A DNA stretch of 64,000 nucleotides from Wolfiporia cocos (GCA_029448655.1 JACCLO010000014.1:2170001-2234000); one strand, 5' to 3'. Shown: positions 1 to 11,549, numbered from the stretch's first letter. A program made the numbers and translations. Notes: generated by a model from the letters alone, not told the origin.

Positions 1-853
1 GATCTTCCAGAGATATATTTAGTCAAAAGCCACACAAGAACTAATTTTGCTTCTTTCATTAATTTACACTTCACAGAAGCATTCCTGAGAATATCAGAAC
101 CACCTATACATTCCAGGAAGCATTCATATAATTATAACTCAATCACAATTCAGGGATCAGTAGAACACACATGGTTACCACATATCGCAGATCCCAGTCA
201 TATTACATCCGCCACAAATCCCAGAAACCCTTGACAAAGGTCTAACGAAGTCTATTAGCCTTAGTTCACTACCCAGACACCGCTAAACCATTACAGGTAT
301 GCGAGACACATAGGGACACACACAGACTCATGTACATATAGCAGAAACCCACCAAGTCTGATCCTCAGCTTGGTTTTAATCAAGTAACATCCTACTCAGT
401 CCTCGTGTCTGGGCACGGTCTGACACCGAATAGGTGCGCATCTACGGCGCTTACTTGCTCGCGCGTTCGGCGAGCGCCTGCGCACGAGCCACTGTGCAGG
501 GCGTGCTGGGTAGCCCAATAACGCGCCACAGAGCTGGATGCCTGCGGTCCGTGCGCAAAAGGGGCAGCAAGGATTGCAGAGGGCGAGGATAGGAGACTGC
601 GGTACTCCGCGTACGCCAGACATTGGTGTGTACTAGACTATGTAGTACCCAAAAGGGCAACGTAGTAATACTATCACTTCTAAGTTGCGCATAACTTTGT
701 AGTCTTTTGATATTGTGTATTGCGCTGACTTTAGAGCTACTAGGTTCGCCAAAATCCGCCTATACTGCTCACTCACTGTCAAGTTGTCGCCGGCGAGTCA
801 AGCGCTTATTCTATCCGAGGAAACCAAGAGTCATAGTGAATGCAGTGCCACTA
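1..853. other. Intergenic, nothing recognised
   Basis: I see no supportable gene here. A short GC-richer patch near 400-620 has overlapping small open frames on the minus strand with no recognisable domain and no plausible splice structure. The stretch ends where a solo LTR begins. Confidence 0.5.
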
Positions 854-1224
854 TGACACAAGCGTATTCTCAAGCAACTACTCAGGGGAATATTACTCGC
901 GTGAAAGTGTATTCCTAGTCTGAGGCTACTCAAGGCAACAAAGGCCAAGACGAGTCTGGGGTGCTCCCTGCTCATCTGGCTGGTATATATGCTTGTAGGC
1001 TGTTTGTACATGTTTGGCTACTGTATAGTATTACATAAGCTGGTAGACCGTTTAGAGTATGGTAAACCCTATCGTGGGTGTAGAGCCACATCAAGGGTGT
1101 CCGGGGTCTGTGTAGGCACATGTGGGGTGTTCGGGGTCCTTGCACGTGATGTATAGGCGGGCGCTTAGATAAGATAAGGGTTGTCCCTAGTCGCAAGCAA
1201 GTTGGAGAAAATCGGCTTGTGACA
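854..1224 (+). mobile_element. Solo LTR, short variant of the TGACACAAGC family
   Basis: A 371 bp block begins TGACACAAGCG and ends GGCTTGTGACA, the TG...CA termini of an LTR. It is very similar along its whole length to the block at 7510-7875 and shares its ends with the larger solo LTRs at 5987-7062 and 44182-45176. No internal retrotransposon sequence adjoins it, so it is a solo LTR. The flanking five bases (CACTA, CATAT) do not form a clean target duplication, so one flank may have changed since insertion. Confidence 0.75.
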
Positions 1225-1383
1225 CATATCATGCAGTAACCAGGTGTCTTCAAGATATCAAAGAAAAGCAAGCCCGGCTTCGCCAGCCTTTCGACCTGCA
1301 GTATCCTGAGAGATTGCTTGGAAAGTGGGCTTTGAATCCTGCACAAGATGGCAAACAATCTGGTAGTCAACTGTCTCTAACAT

Positions 1384-2034
1384 TGTCACAAGAATTTCTC
1401 TGCATTTACTGCAATTTTCCTGGGATTAATAGCAATTATCTACGCAATACGTCCTCTAACCCGTCATAACCCGGCACCTAACGAATAGTTAGATTCATGC
1501 CGATTGATGGCCGCATTATCTCCCGTAACGACGGTATCTAATCACGGATCTGTTCCCGTGAATATCACAAGCTTAGCCGCTAGCCAATCGGACATCTCGT
1601 CCGTATCACATCAGCACCACAACGTCAGCGGACCGCGCATAATGTCACGCGTTGGTTTACTAAGACATAGCGCCCTTAACGCTACTGGGCGACGCACAAT
1701 GCCGACAACCTATATCCCGGTTGATCGGCATATACCATTATCGCGTATTACTCAGTCCCATAATGACAGGGTCCTGTAGTAGAATACGTATCACAGATTA
1801 CATAATAAGGCTGTTAGGGGTCTTATAATACATGTATATATACTGGATCGCTAAGTCGTTAGAGACTTAGCTCTATTCATAAACATTTGCTTACGGGATA
1901 ACCACCCAACCGCCTTGCCTGCTGCTTACTCGCTTACTCCTAAGTTCTCGCCTATCGACGACTACAGAAGGTGCTAACGCTGTACAATTAGCCTCTTAGC
2001 TGAAGCATAGAGTGAGTAGTAGAGTCTTGTGTCA
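1384..2034 (-). mobile_element. Solo LTR with AACAT target duplication
   Basis: A 651 bp segment starts TGTCACAAGAA and ends CTTGTGTCA, the reverse complement of the TGACAC...GTGACA termini of the local LTR family. It is flanked on both sides by the exact 5 bp duplication AACAT (1379-1383 and 2035-2039), direct evidence of integrase-mediated insertion. No gag or pol sequence lies beside it, so the internal part was probably lost by LTR-LTR recombination. Confidence 0.8.
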
Positions 2035-2039
2035 AACAT

Positions 2040-2423
2040 GCTAAAAACATAACTGCACATTAGTACCTAAGCTTGACAAATTATAGCCGAAGAGCCATAC
2101 TCCACTTCAAGCCCCTTGATCTGTCGCTGTACATCTGCTGACCAAGCAGTAGTCTGTTTCGCAAAAAGTGAGGAACATTCATTTGTCCAGCATTGACAGA
2201 CATGGAATTGGCAAAGAAGAAGGATGATATTGGGCCATATCTTGAGTAAGATGGGCAACACCAGGAACTGGCACCTTTACATAATCATACACATGATGCT
2301 TACTAAGCCGCCAAATTTTTGTTGGAAATTTGTGGTATGTCAAAGTCGATTGCAATGTTGCTACTAGCATACAAAATACATCGTTCGTCATTTCCTAGCC
2401 TCGCATTTGAGTTCTGTGGCTAG
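2040..2423. other. Non-genic, nothing recognised
   Basis: This is the stretch between the solo LTR and the 3' end of the transposase remnant. A minus-strand frame around 2179-2391 is open but matches nothing I recognise. I looked for the missing outer terminal repeat of the transposase element here and found none. Confidence 0.4.
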
Positions 2424-4196
2424 CACAGGAGGTAAAGTACAATGCCCATGATATTTCGATTTGCCCAGACAGCTTCAGTGCCCGATAGCCCTTGTGTGTA
2501 TACTGAGATAAAGTGCGCTGAACTATTTGCATACCTAGGGTCAATGATATTAGTAAAATACTATATGAGCCTCTACTGAGTAAACGGACCTTCGAATTGA
2601 CAGAAGGGATATGTTGTCTAGGCAGCGCAGCACATTCTGCTCCATTTCATTAATGTCAGATGTCTGAGGGCTTGTACGGTAATGCATCTTAGCATAGCCC
2701 CAGTATTGCTCAATGAAATATGAAATTGAGCTCACAATGGTACTTCGGATAATAGTCACACAGGTGACCATGTGACGTGATGTATTCTTCGAGCTGAGAC
2801 TTCTGATCGATGAAATTGGGCTGCGTGAATAACAGTTGGCGGCAGCAACAGTCTGCTTGTCCTGGAGGGCATTTGAGCCATCACACTGTGCCTTAAGTCC
2901 ATTTGCTGGCCAGAGATTGCACTCACGAATAATGTGCTCCATACCCTTAAACCAGCCAGGCATTACCGGGTGGTCATCAGGGAAATATAGAGCCTGGGAA
3001 GAGCCATCTGGGAAGGTCCCATTCTGCATCTTGGGGCCATCTTTGCAGTGCACCCATCCTGCCTTTGGACCCTTGGGCATTCTGCGTGCAGAGAGTGCAT
3101 CTGCTGCTCGTCTCTGGTGGCTAGGAGCATTGTCAAACATCCGCAGACCTACAGCCCAGCCATTGGTCTTTGCTTCGAAGAGATCAATTGCAATCTCAAC
3201 CTGCTTCAGTAAGTCTTCGGCCCCAAACCAACCATCGCGATTTGTTCCAGCCTTCCAGATCAGCCTCGCAGCTCTAGTAGGCACTAGTTAGCTAGGTAAG
3301 TTAACAATTGGTAGTGACTCACTGATTTCCATGAATTAAAGGCCCCCAATCAGGTGTTAAAAAAATCGGAGACCATCAACGATGCACCCTCCCCCTTCCG
3401 CTGTGGCGCAGATTTTTCACTTGAGTGTATCCACTTGGTTTTACAGCGATCATTTGCATAAAATGTTGATTCATCATGTGTGACAAGATAGAGCCGGAAA
3501 CGGCCATCTGGAACGGGAAATCCCTTGGGTGTAGTGCTGATATTGCCATCATTATCGTATGTGACCATGCGCTTCTCATATTCTGCCCATCGTTTGACAA
3601 ATGTGCTCCGATATTCAATGACATCGTCACGTTCATGGCCATCAACGTACATTCCATTTGATTTCCGCTGATATCGCCAATCAAGCTTGCACAGCCACCT
3701 TAGAGTGGTACGGACAGTGATTGATGTTCACATTGCACCATATTCTTGTATTTCAGGTGTTGCCACAATTTCGACAACATCCTGGGCATGGACATAGCTG
3801 GTAGAGGCCTTCTCAAGGAGCCGGAGCTGTATAGATTGTGTGATATCCTCATCATCAAGAACAGAGGTTGAACAACTTCCATAGCAGTGAAGGGGGAGTT
3901 TGTTGTCGGTCATATATTGACAGATCCAGGTGTGCAGATTGCGGGCATAATGCTCGCCATAACCTTGCATTTTTGCAGCAATGAGTGATGCTTTGCGCCA
4001 TCCATATTGAAGCTCCTCATCCAAATATAGGTTTAACGTGCCCACCATGGCAGTGATGCGAGCACGAAAGAAGACGTCAAGTCTTTTATCCTTGGATTTC
4101 AACGATAAGCCTTGACATGCCCGTTTGAGGGCTGTCAAGTCACGCCACAATGGTGTGCTCGCAGCGATGTCTGTGGGCACTGAGTTCTGGTCTGCT

Positions 4197-4687
4197 TGAC
4201 CCAAAACTCTAGGGTCATCCCCCTACGCCTAATGCCCACTAACTAGCTGCATCCCAAGGCTAAGTCGTCAAAGGGTAAACCACCCCCCTAAGACGAGGCC
4301 GAGGTACGTCTCACAGACTAGCGAGTATCTTATAGAGCGCAAGCAGGGTGATAACGAGCAAGGAGGGCCTAAGCCCCAAAGTCGAGATTAAAAGGTCTGA
4401 GGCAAGAACGCCGCCAGACCCAAGCTTATATGTACATCAGGAGCGCTGAACCAAAGGCCATATTGTCTACCCTAAAGCAACGCGGCCTGTGCGCGCGCGC
4501 CTACGAGTCATAGCCTAGAACGCTTATCTAATGTACTATCTTATCTGTAAGAGATGCGCGTTATCTCCAGTAAGTACCGTGACGCCAATAAGGACGTCAC
4601 GTGCCCTATAGTCGTGAAGCCGAGGGTTCGACTCCCAGTAAAGCCAAAACATTATATATAGGAAACGTCACCGAATAATCTGTGACA
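4197..4687. repeat. Left LTR of the 4197-5921 element
   Basis: A 491 bp direct repeat with TG...CA ends. It differs from the right copy at two positions. It carries a perfect Pol III B-box-like sequence (see 4625-4635) and a TATATATA tract near 4653. Confidence 0.92.
4625..4635 (+). promoter_or_regulatory. Pol III B-box-like motif inside the LTR
   Basis: GGTTCGACTCC matches the tRNA T-arm/B-box consensus exactly and recurs in the right LTR at 5859-5869. I found no convincing A box at the expected distance and the surrounding stem does not pair like a real T-arm. Pol III activity is therefore speculative; it may be a relic of tRNA sequence captured during reverse transcription. Confidence 0.35.
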
Positions 4688-5430
4688 TCACCTCCTCTCC
4701 ATGGTTCGTCGCCTCGACGAAGACCCTATGAAGATACTGCTTCTCCAGGTGAGCGTATTTTTGTCGACTCACTGGGTAGTACCGCCGCTTGAGGGTTACC
4801 AAGCCTCTTCTAGCTTCTGGAGGTACCGTAGTAAAGAGGGGTGCCGACGTTTCGCGGCGACCTTCGGACCTAGTAGCTAACCCTTACGCACCGCTAGCGG
4901 GACCTGCCACCTCCCTCTCCGGAGCCATGGGATCCAACCCAAGTACGCAAGACCTTCGCCCAATTCGCATCCTAAGCCTGTGCGTCGCACCTGCCCTATC
5001 CTCTTGTTACTGCAACCTGTTGTCCTGTTGGGCCCCTAGCTATGGGGCAGGACTGTCGCAGCCTATCTGATGCGCGTTGTTGTCGTCGACCTCCTCTGTC
5101 GGATGTGGGGTTACGCCGAAGCGCTTCACATACCCACCGAGGTCGCGTGTTGATGCTTTATGCTACCCAGGCGCGCAGTACCTTGTGAACGTACCGCTAG
5201 TGCGCCCGCTACCTATCTTAAGGGGGTAGGCTCTTAACTGCTTCACTCCGTCGTCGGTCCCGGCGCTAATGTAGTCGCCATAGCAACACTTGTGTGGGGG
5301 CTAGCTCTGAACGCTGACCTCCTCTTCAAGGAGGCTGCCCCGCCGTGTCGCTGAACCTAGACGTGGAAGACCCTTGGTCCCACCGCACTATTCAGCGCAG
5401 CAGAAGGAAGGTAGAATAGACCTTTTAATA

Positions 5431-5921
5431 TGACCCAAAACTCTAGGGTCATCCCCCTACGCCTAACGCCCACTAACTAGCTGCATCCCAAGGCTAAGTC
5501 GTCAAAGGGTAAACCACCCCCCTAAGACGAGGCCGAGGTACGTCTCACAGACTAGCGAGTATCTTATAGAGCGCAAGCAGGGTGATAACGAGCAAGGAGG
5601 GCCTAAGCCCCAAAGTCGAGATTAAAAGGTCTGAGGCAAGAACGCCGCCAGACCCAAGCTTATATGTACATCAGGAGCGCTGAACCAAAGGCCATATTGT
5701 CTACCCTAAAGCAACGCGGCCTGTGCGCGCGCGCCTACGAGTCATAGCCTAGAACGCTTATCTAATGTACTATCTTATCTGTAAGAGATGCGCGTTATCT
5801 CCAGTAAGTACCGTGACGCCAATAAGGACGTCACGTGCCCTATAGTCGTGAAGCCGAGGGTTCGACTCCCGGTAAAGCCAAAACATTATATATAGGAAAC
5901 GTCACCGAATAATCTGTGACA
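5431..5921. repeat. Right LTR of the 4197-5921 element
   Basis: A 491 bp direct repeat, near-identical to 4197-4687. It is preceded by a purine-rich stretch (AGAAGGAAGG near 5401) that could serve as polypurine tract. Confidence 0.9.
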
Positions 5922-5986
5922 CTGCTTCGAGGTGAGCCTTCACCTCATGAATTTGTCTGAGCAATTCATGAGGGTCAAGCTTATTG

Positions 5987-7062
5987 TGACACAAGCGCAA
6001 CCTTAAGACACACACCAGGGGAAGGTGGGTCGCATGAAAGCGCCTTCCTGGTCCGGGCATCTCAAGGCACAAAAGGCCAAGACAAGTCTGAGGTTTACGC
6101 TCAAGACTGTCCGGCATATATACTCTTAAACTATTTGTACATGTTTGTGTATGGCGGCTCAGAGGCCTCTATGTACTGGTATCTAACTGGCTATGAACTG
6201 CGGGCCGGTAATGGCATCGGAGCGCTGGGGCAGGCGAGGATGTCCATGGCGACGTAGCGTAGGGGGCGGATCTAATGAGTAGCCAATTGGTCGGGTTCGA
6301 TCAGTGGTTCTCGTCGATCGTGGGGACGCCGGTAATGGCGGGATTCTAAGTTTGTGATCGGGCGTGGTCTGCCGCGATCAGGGTCGTGACGTCATAATGA
6401 CCGGTGGTCCTCGTCGGTCGGGTCTATGCCAGTAATGGCAGTGGTGATCGGTAGGTTACGTCGATCGGGGTTCTGCCGTGCCAATGGCAGGGTTTATACA
6501 GGGTGTGGTCTGGGAGCGCGCGAGCGGTCCATGTTCACAAAGGGTTACGTACTAAAGGTCGATCGTTCACGATCCTAGGTTCCGAGGTTCTTGGTACTGA
6601 GGAGTGGCAGGAGCGTGGACACGTAGAGTGTAGGTCTAGTGCCTGTAATGGCATGTGTCCGTGAGGTGGGGACGCGAGGCGTTAGGTTTAGTATTCTGGG
6701 TCATGTGTGAATGTATACCGTGCCCCTAGTCGGCGTATAGCGTAGTGTGCAATGGTTTAGCCTGAGTCGTATAAGGCGTACCGTCGTGCTATTGTAGCCT
6801 GTTGGATTCTAGGGGTTGGCTCGTGACTCCGAGGTTTAGAGACTAGGCAGCGTATGACTCTTGCTGCCGGGACTTGGACTGAGTTTAGGGTTAGACTGCT
6901 GGTGGCCTGCTAGTGCCCGTAGTGTCCTGTATAGCGGAGGGCTTCTGCTAGCGTTGTCGTGGGGTTCCAGCTGGGCTTGGATAGAGTGCTGTAGCGTGCG
7001 TACGGCGTGAGTGGGGTGTCAACCTAGCGTGTTCTACTAGGCTTCGAAATTGGCTTGTGACA
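5987..7062 (+). mobile_element. Solo LTR, long variant of the TGACACAAGC family
   Basis: A 1,076 bp segment begins TGACACAAGCGCAACC and ends TTGGCTTGTGACA. It is homologous over most of its length, in opposite orientation, to the solo LTR at 44182-45176. Flanks TATTG (5982-5986) and TATCG (7063-7067) are a 4-of-5 target duplication. Transposase coding sequence lies on both sides (NKLDPHELL on the left), so it inserted into that gene. Confidence 0.8.
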
Positions 7063-7509
7063 TATCGTCAGGTGTGGGAGACTCTATCTCCGAGAGAACA
7101 ACATCTCCGGGAGTCAATGGACTTGTCAAAGGCATTACCGGCTAATAGTGTCTTTATGAGCATATCTTTTAGAATTGATCACATCTTGACATACCTGATA
7201 TTAATCCCCAGAATCTTCTGACTCAGATCCAACATCTAGTATTTCTGCTGAATGTCCTGCCATTGAGACACCCTGGCCGGGATCTGCCCTTCCAAAGAAG
7301 GCATAAATTGATTTCTGGCCCAATTTCTCCAGAGCGCGATGCTTCTGGGCATGCCTCTGATGTGTCCGCTTGGAATTTTGGGTATAATGATGGGGCTGCT
7401 TCCTTTCTGCTTGTCGTTCCTTGTTGGCAGCTAATGCAACATCATGAGCCTTCTGAAGCATCAAGGCAAAGTGTGCCAGGGCAGAATCATTTTCAATTTC
7501 CTGCCCTGC

Positions 7510-7875
7510 TGACACAAGCGCTATCTCAAGCAACTACTCAGGGGAATATTACTCGCGTGGAAGCGTATTCCTAGTCTGAGGCTACTCAAGGCAACAAAGG
7601 CCAAGACGGGTCTGGGGTGCTCCCTGCTCATCTGGCTGGTATATATGCTCGTAGGCTGTTTGTACATGTTTGGCTACTATACAGTATTACATAAGCTGAT
7701 AGACCGTTTAGGGTATGGTAAACCCTATTGTAGGTGTAGAGCCACAACGAGGGTGTCCAGGGTCTGTGTAAGCGCGTGTGGGGTGTTCGGGGTCCTTGCA
7801 CGTGATGCATAGGCGGGCGCTAAGATAAGGGTTGTTCCTAGTCGCAAGCAAGTTGGATAAAATCAGCTTGTGACA
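7510..7875 (+). mobile_element. Solo LTR, short variant, inside the transposase gene
   Basis: A 366 bp segment begins TGACACAAGCGC and ends CAGCTTGTGACA, closely similar to 854-1224. Flanks CCTGC (7505-7509) and GCTGC (7876-7880) are a 4-of-5 target duplication. On the minus strand the transposase frame reads ...VEEQAA before it and AGQEIENDS after it, which locates the insertion within one exon. Confidence 0.8.
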
Positions 7876-8174
7876 GCTGCCTGCTCTTCTACACTGATAG
7901 CATCACATTCCAGGTCTGAATCAGATCCTAGATCCTCAAGAACTTGTGAGCGGGGTTCTTCTGGAGTCGGTGAGTCCTGGAAATCCTCAGGTGGCTCACT
8001 GACGGCTTCGGTGTGCTCATTGGGTTGTCTTTGCGTAATAACCTGTAGATTCCGTAAGCGTGCGCGAGCTGCTTTCGGCTTCCTACCCATGTCTTCATGC
8101 CCTTTCCGGCCTCTGTTGGTGATCTTAATGCTCATTTTCATGCACGCATTTTCGTTGATTGTGTCACGTGTTGC

Positions 8175-8205
8175 ATCACGTGGTATCACGTGGTATCACA
8201 TGATG
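8175..8205. repeat. Tandem ATCACGTGGT repeats upstream of the transposase
   Basis: ATCACGTGGT occurs twice in tandem, followed by a diverged third unit (ATCACATGAT), with palindromic CACGTG cores. It lies about 85 bp upstream of the transposase start and could be part of the element's terminal or subterminal repeat. The matching opposite end was not found. Confidence 0.4.
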
Positions 8206-8715
8206 GTGCCAAACGAGCTTTCGCCAATAAAACTTGCATCAAATGCCTCGAAACGTCGAGAAAATGAGTTTAGGAAAGGGCGGTTTCTTTGGTCAAAAGC
8301 ATCCTATGTATTAGGTTTAAAATTTTTTCATTTCCTAGCAATTCATCTTTAGGCTCTAGGCAACAGTTCCCAGCAGCTCAATTTCAGAAGAGATCAACAA
8401 CGCCATTGCAATTAGAGTCGTTGTCGTCAGTGATGGCTGCTTACATAAATGGGTGCCAGTTCCTGATGTTCCGAGCTCGTCGTCGCAGCAGTGGGTAATG
8501 GGAAGTGGCAATGCAGCGCGCTGTGAGCAGAAACGGGACGGCGGCGTCGCTAAAGGCAGCGGCAGCGGGCTGGTAAGCGACACGCAGAAGGGCGAAGCAA
8601 GGGGCGAGCGCGCATGCGCGGTGAAATTTGCTTGCTCGCTCGCTCGGCCCGGCCTCTCCCGGCTGCGCGAGGGATCTGCCGGCCCCGCCACTAATCGCCT
8701 ATCTACAAACAAACA
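8206..8715. other. Spacer between transposon and inverted duplication
   Basis: AT-rich to about 8440, then GC-rich to 8700. A minus-strand open frame (8356-8898) runs across the duplication boundary. I do not call it a gene because only its first 35 or so codons are shared with the other arm and nothing in it is recognisable. Confidence 0.4.
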
Positions 8716-9128
8716 CAAACTCAACACTTCGAGGCCGCGTCTCAACTCGCAACCCGAATTTGCGTCGCGAGTGACTGTCAAAAGCGAGTGAATCCGTCTC
8801 CGTCCATCTATAACAGAACAAGCACTACGGGACGCTGTCGCTGGAAACTCCTGCCATCGAACATCCGACGCCAGGTCAGCCATATTCGCCGCCACCATCT
8901 CGACGTCTTCTCAGATAACTCACTGTAGCAGTCTTCCAAGAGGTGAGGTTCAGGACTTGGGATTCTTCATTCGCCCCGGAGCCACACTCACTATCCTGCA
9001 AAGCAAAGAGCCAGCGCTCAAAACTTCGACAGGCCCAAGTGCTGATCGAATATTCAAGGCCCCGGCACCCTCATTTGTGAAGTCAGGCTCAGAAACAACA
9101 ATACAGCGAGATCGGCCCAACTCTGAAT

Positions 9129-10396
9129 ATGACGCGGTTCATATGCACCAGTGTCACGCCCGAAGTTAATAATGATGTGCAAGCATTCCCGGCAGCCTAT
9201 CCTCTCGAAGTGGAGTACAAAATCCTATACCATCTTCGGGATCAATGCAGGCTACTTATCGCGTGCAATGCTGTCTGTCGCGCGTGGCGAGCCGAAATCC
9301 GTCCATATCTGTTTCATACCGTCCATTTCAGGAGAAGCTACGGGATTAGAGAGTCACCGCAAGACGAGGATTCTATTCTATTCCTGGAGTTGATACAGCA
9401 ATCTCCAGATATCCCTCAATACGTTCGTCGACTTGTGCTTGCAGGTTCTACGAGATACTGGGCCGAGATCTTGTCTCAGCTGCAGTCACTCGAAGATCTC
9501 ACTATAACTTCACCAATAACAGGCGCCCAGCCGGTTTTGCAGTCGTTACAAGAAGATATGGTCAAATATAGAGAGACCCTCCCACCCATTAAGCATCTCC
9601 GGCTTTACAACCTGCAGCTCAACTGCATAATGACATCGACTCTTCCCCAATTCCTCCTCGGTTTTCCCAAAGTGTCTACACTGATCCTGCACTACGTCCA
9701 TTCAGGGATGAATGGGGACACTCCGCCGGCACACGAAATACTACCAGAGCTTGAGAATTTGACGATGGAGTACCCTGATGATCGCACTGTCGAGTGGATG
9801 CTGCATGATCGCTCCGACACGCGCCTCCGCAATATTTCCTTGATATGGCTCAATGCAGAAGATCTCTTCCTCTATCAAGATATGCTCGATCGCTCTGGAA
9901 TGATGACTCCTGAGCATTCAGCAGTATTCATTACTACCCTTGGGGCTGTCGGACGCGGTGCGTCCATGTCATTTAGCCGTGCGATGTGGCCCTAATCAGA
10001 GCTATGTTAGACGAGGTGTTGGAGCGTGAAACAAGTTCATTACTTGCCTTTCTCGACTCCGCACAACTGATGCAAGCGACGTTTTCGCTACTGAACGGAC
10101 TCGATCGAAAAATCACTGAAGGGATAGAGATGGAAGTCTGGACTGAAGACATCGACACACTGCGCTCGTTGTTCGACTGGGAGGAGCTTGCAAGAATAAT
10201 CGCTCATTTTTTTTACTATCTGAGGGAGGGGCTCTGTGACTTCACCTTCACCCTAATCCACAAGCTATCTAGTGGCCAAAGAGATCTACCTCCAAGGTTG
10301 CTGGAAGAGCCACTACAATGGTATTTCTCAATGGAGCCGGGCGTAGAGAGACTACAGTTCCGGGTGAGGTGCGTCACATCTACCAATCTACAATAG
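9129..10396 (+). CDS. F-box protein (intact copy, 404 aa)
   Basis: Two exons, 9129-9957 and 10011-10396. The 53 bp intron has GTGCGT donor, CTAAT branch-like sequence and TAG acceptor, and the total is exactly 405 codons. An F-box-like motif lies at about residues 17-65 (FPAAYPLEVEYKILYHL, then CNAVCRAWRAEIRPYLF), followed by a leucine-rich C-terminal part in which sheets and helices alternate, as is usual for the large agaricomycete F-box families. F-box proteins recruit substrates to SCF ubiquitin ligases through Skp1; the substrate cannot be guessed. The right-arm homologue at 13357-14640 keeps the same intron position and size but is frameshifted. The gene at 17520-18765 is a more distant relative: both carry the pattern E-x-E-x-W...LF-W-x-E-L-A near the C-terminus. 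The start is the first ATG in frame. Confidence 0.85.
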
Positions 10397-10428
10397 AACT
10401 CTAACTGATTCATTCTATAGAGCATCGG

Positions 10429-10927
10429 ATACGTAGAATTGAATCCAGGGCTTATATCTAGTAGAATACACGGTCACCGGGTGACGTAACGAAGAGTTAA
10501 AACATTCCACACGCCACGTCTGGTATATCTCTCTCGAAAATCATACTCTCACATGGCGCTGTACGGCTTTTGATTGATTCACTTCATGCCTTCGTTCACA
10601 AGCAGTGCTAGTGATTCACAGACGGGGTATGTGCATTAGTGCGTTTGTCAATTACCTGACATCTGGATGCATGGTGTTTGTGGCATGCTTTCGAGCGGCT
10701 TGTTATCCTAAAGTAGCCAAGTTACCTGTGGGAGTTGAATATATAGAGGGTGGCCCATAGACTACCACGCACAATCTGTGGGCAGTTCTGACCACATCAT
10801 ATCGATTGCGTGAAATAACGGACCACAAGGGGAATGACAACTGGTATTGAATGTGAGCAACACAGTGTCATGTATTCCGCAAGGATCGTGAGTGCCCTAT
10901 TAAATCGTGAATGATTCTAGTGCCAGG
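10429..10927. other. 3' flank of the left arm, no gene
   Basis: Duplicated non-coding sequence between the F-box stop and the inner edge of the arm. Its reverse-complement partner is about 12741-13320. No open frame is shared by the two copies. Confidence 0.6.
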
Positions 10928-11028
10928 GCGATGGTGGTGGTACGAGAGAAAAGGAGGGCTCGCACAGGGTGCGTGCAGACACGCCCCCGCACATCGCATC
11001 CCGTAATGATGCCTTGTCCGTCCTGCAG

Positions 11029-11549
11029 ATCGCACACGACCACATCGCCCACCACTTCTTCGTCACCGTCCCGTTCTGTACGCGTTCCCTCTTGTGTGGC
11101 GCGAAGCGTCTCGTTCGCTGACGATATGCACACGCCAGATAACCTCCCGCAGGTGACCGAGGCGATCAAGCCGGTGCTCGGGGACTACTACTACTACGAC
11201 TCCACGGTGCGTGCCACGCTCGGAGCGTGAGGCACACATAGCTGACCAGAGACGAATCGCGATGCAGCCGACGCTGTACGCGCTTTGGCGCTCTTTCACG
11301 CAGTGCAAGTTCATCGAGAACGAGGGCGACATCGTGTTCTTCAAGGACCAACAGAGCAATGCCGTGCGCGCGTTCAGCCCGGAAGTGGCGGCGAAATCAG
11401 CCACCGAGGTCGCGCCTGCATCGCAGGACGACAAGATTGATGTCCTGAACCGAGCGTCTCCGGGCGTGAAACGATCCGGAGTGCGCTTATGCGCATGTAA
11501 GATTGCCATCTACGATATGATGCTTGGAAAGAGAGCTGTTGAATGGTGA
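11029..11549 (+). pseudogene. 3' fragment of a delta-12 (omega-6) fatty acid desaturase gene
   Basis: Three exon pieces can be read. 11029-11077 encodes IAHDHIAHHFFVTVPF, which holds the third histidine box (HDHIAHH). After a 56-60 bp intron (GTACGC...GCCAG) comes YNLPQVTEAIKPVLG and YYYYDST. After a second intron (GTGCGT...GCAG, about 11204-11263) comes LYALWRSFTQC and FIENEGDIVFFKDQ. This is the C-terminal end of membrane FAD2-type desaturases, which insert a double bond in oleoyl chains in the ER. The first two histidine boxes and all N-terminal exons are absent. Sequence immediately upstream is the inner edge of the inverted duplication, so the gene was cut at that junction. The frame runs to a TGA at 11547-11549. 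Confidence 0.82.

Larger units (their letters stand above)
4197..5921. mobile_element. Small non-autonomous LTR retrotransposon (TRIM/SMART-like)
   Basis: This 1,725 bp element has two 491 bp direct LTRs (4197-4687 and 5431-5921), each starting TGACCC and ending GTGACA. An exact 5 bp target duplication CTGCT flanks it at 4192-4196 and 5922-5926. I count two differences between the LTRs (one T/C, one A/G), so the insertion is young. The 743 bp interior contains no gag, protease, RT or integrase; a 93-codon open frame at 4789-5070 has no recognisable domain. It must have been mobilised in trans. It sits inside the transposase coding region, between codons for E-A and D-Q. Confidence 0.92.
2424..8090 (-). 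pseudogene. DDE transposase (IS630/Tc1-mariner-like) pseudogene, broken by three insertions
   Basis: The remains of one transposase gene read from an ATG at 8090 (protein begins MGRKPKAARARLRNLQ) down to about 2424. The catalytic acidic residues can be seen: HDEST (first D, near 3480), FDNAPSH (second D, near 3150) and FIEQYWGYAK (E, near 2710). Three mobile elements interrupt it: a solo LTR at 7510-7875, a solo LTR at 5987-7062 and a small LTR element at 4197-5921. At the 4197-5921 site, removing the insertion with one target copy restores the reading frame exactly, giving HLEA followed by DQNS; the other two sites also rejoin recognisable coding sequence. Independent decay includes an in-frame TGA at 3728-3730, one extra T in the T-run near 3360, frameshifts near 2850-2870 and a probable intron near 3284-3325. 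The gene is dead. The family is inferred from motif order; similar multi-exon genes are common in agaricomycetes. Confidence 0.8.
8716..10927 (+). repeat. Left arm of an inverted segmental duplication
   Basis: About 2.2 kb that recurs in reverse complement at 12741-14966, including the 5' region, the F-box gene and about 500 bp of 3' flank. The inner edge ends at ATTCTAGTGCCAG in both arms. Identity looks around 75-85 percent by eye, with an 85 bp segment absent from the right arm near 14700 and about 70 bp extra in the right arm near 12850. Arm ends are approximate within 10-20 bp. Confidence 0.85.

Noticed and set aside
4625..4635. tRNA or SINE in the LTR
   Set aside because: Only a B box is present; no A box or cloverleaf could be built.
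4789..5070. 93-codon open frame inside the miniature LTR element
   Set aside because: No retroelement domain and no codon or motif support; the element is best seen as non-coding.
8356..8898. 180-codon minus-strand open frame at the edge of the left duplication arm
   Set aside because: Only its first part is shared with the other arm (14762-14900), where it soon diverges. It may simply be conserved non-coding sequence upstream of the F-box gene.
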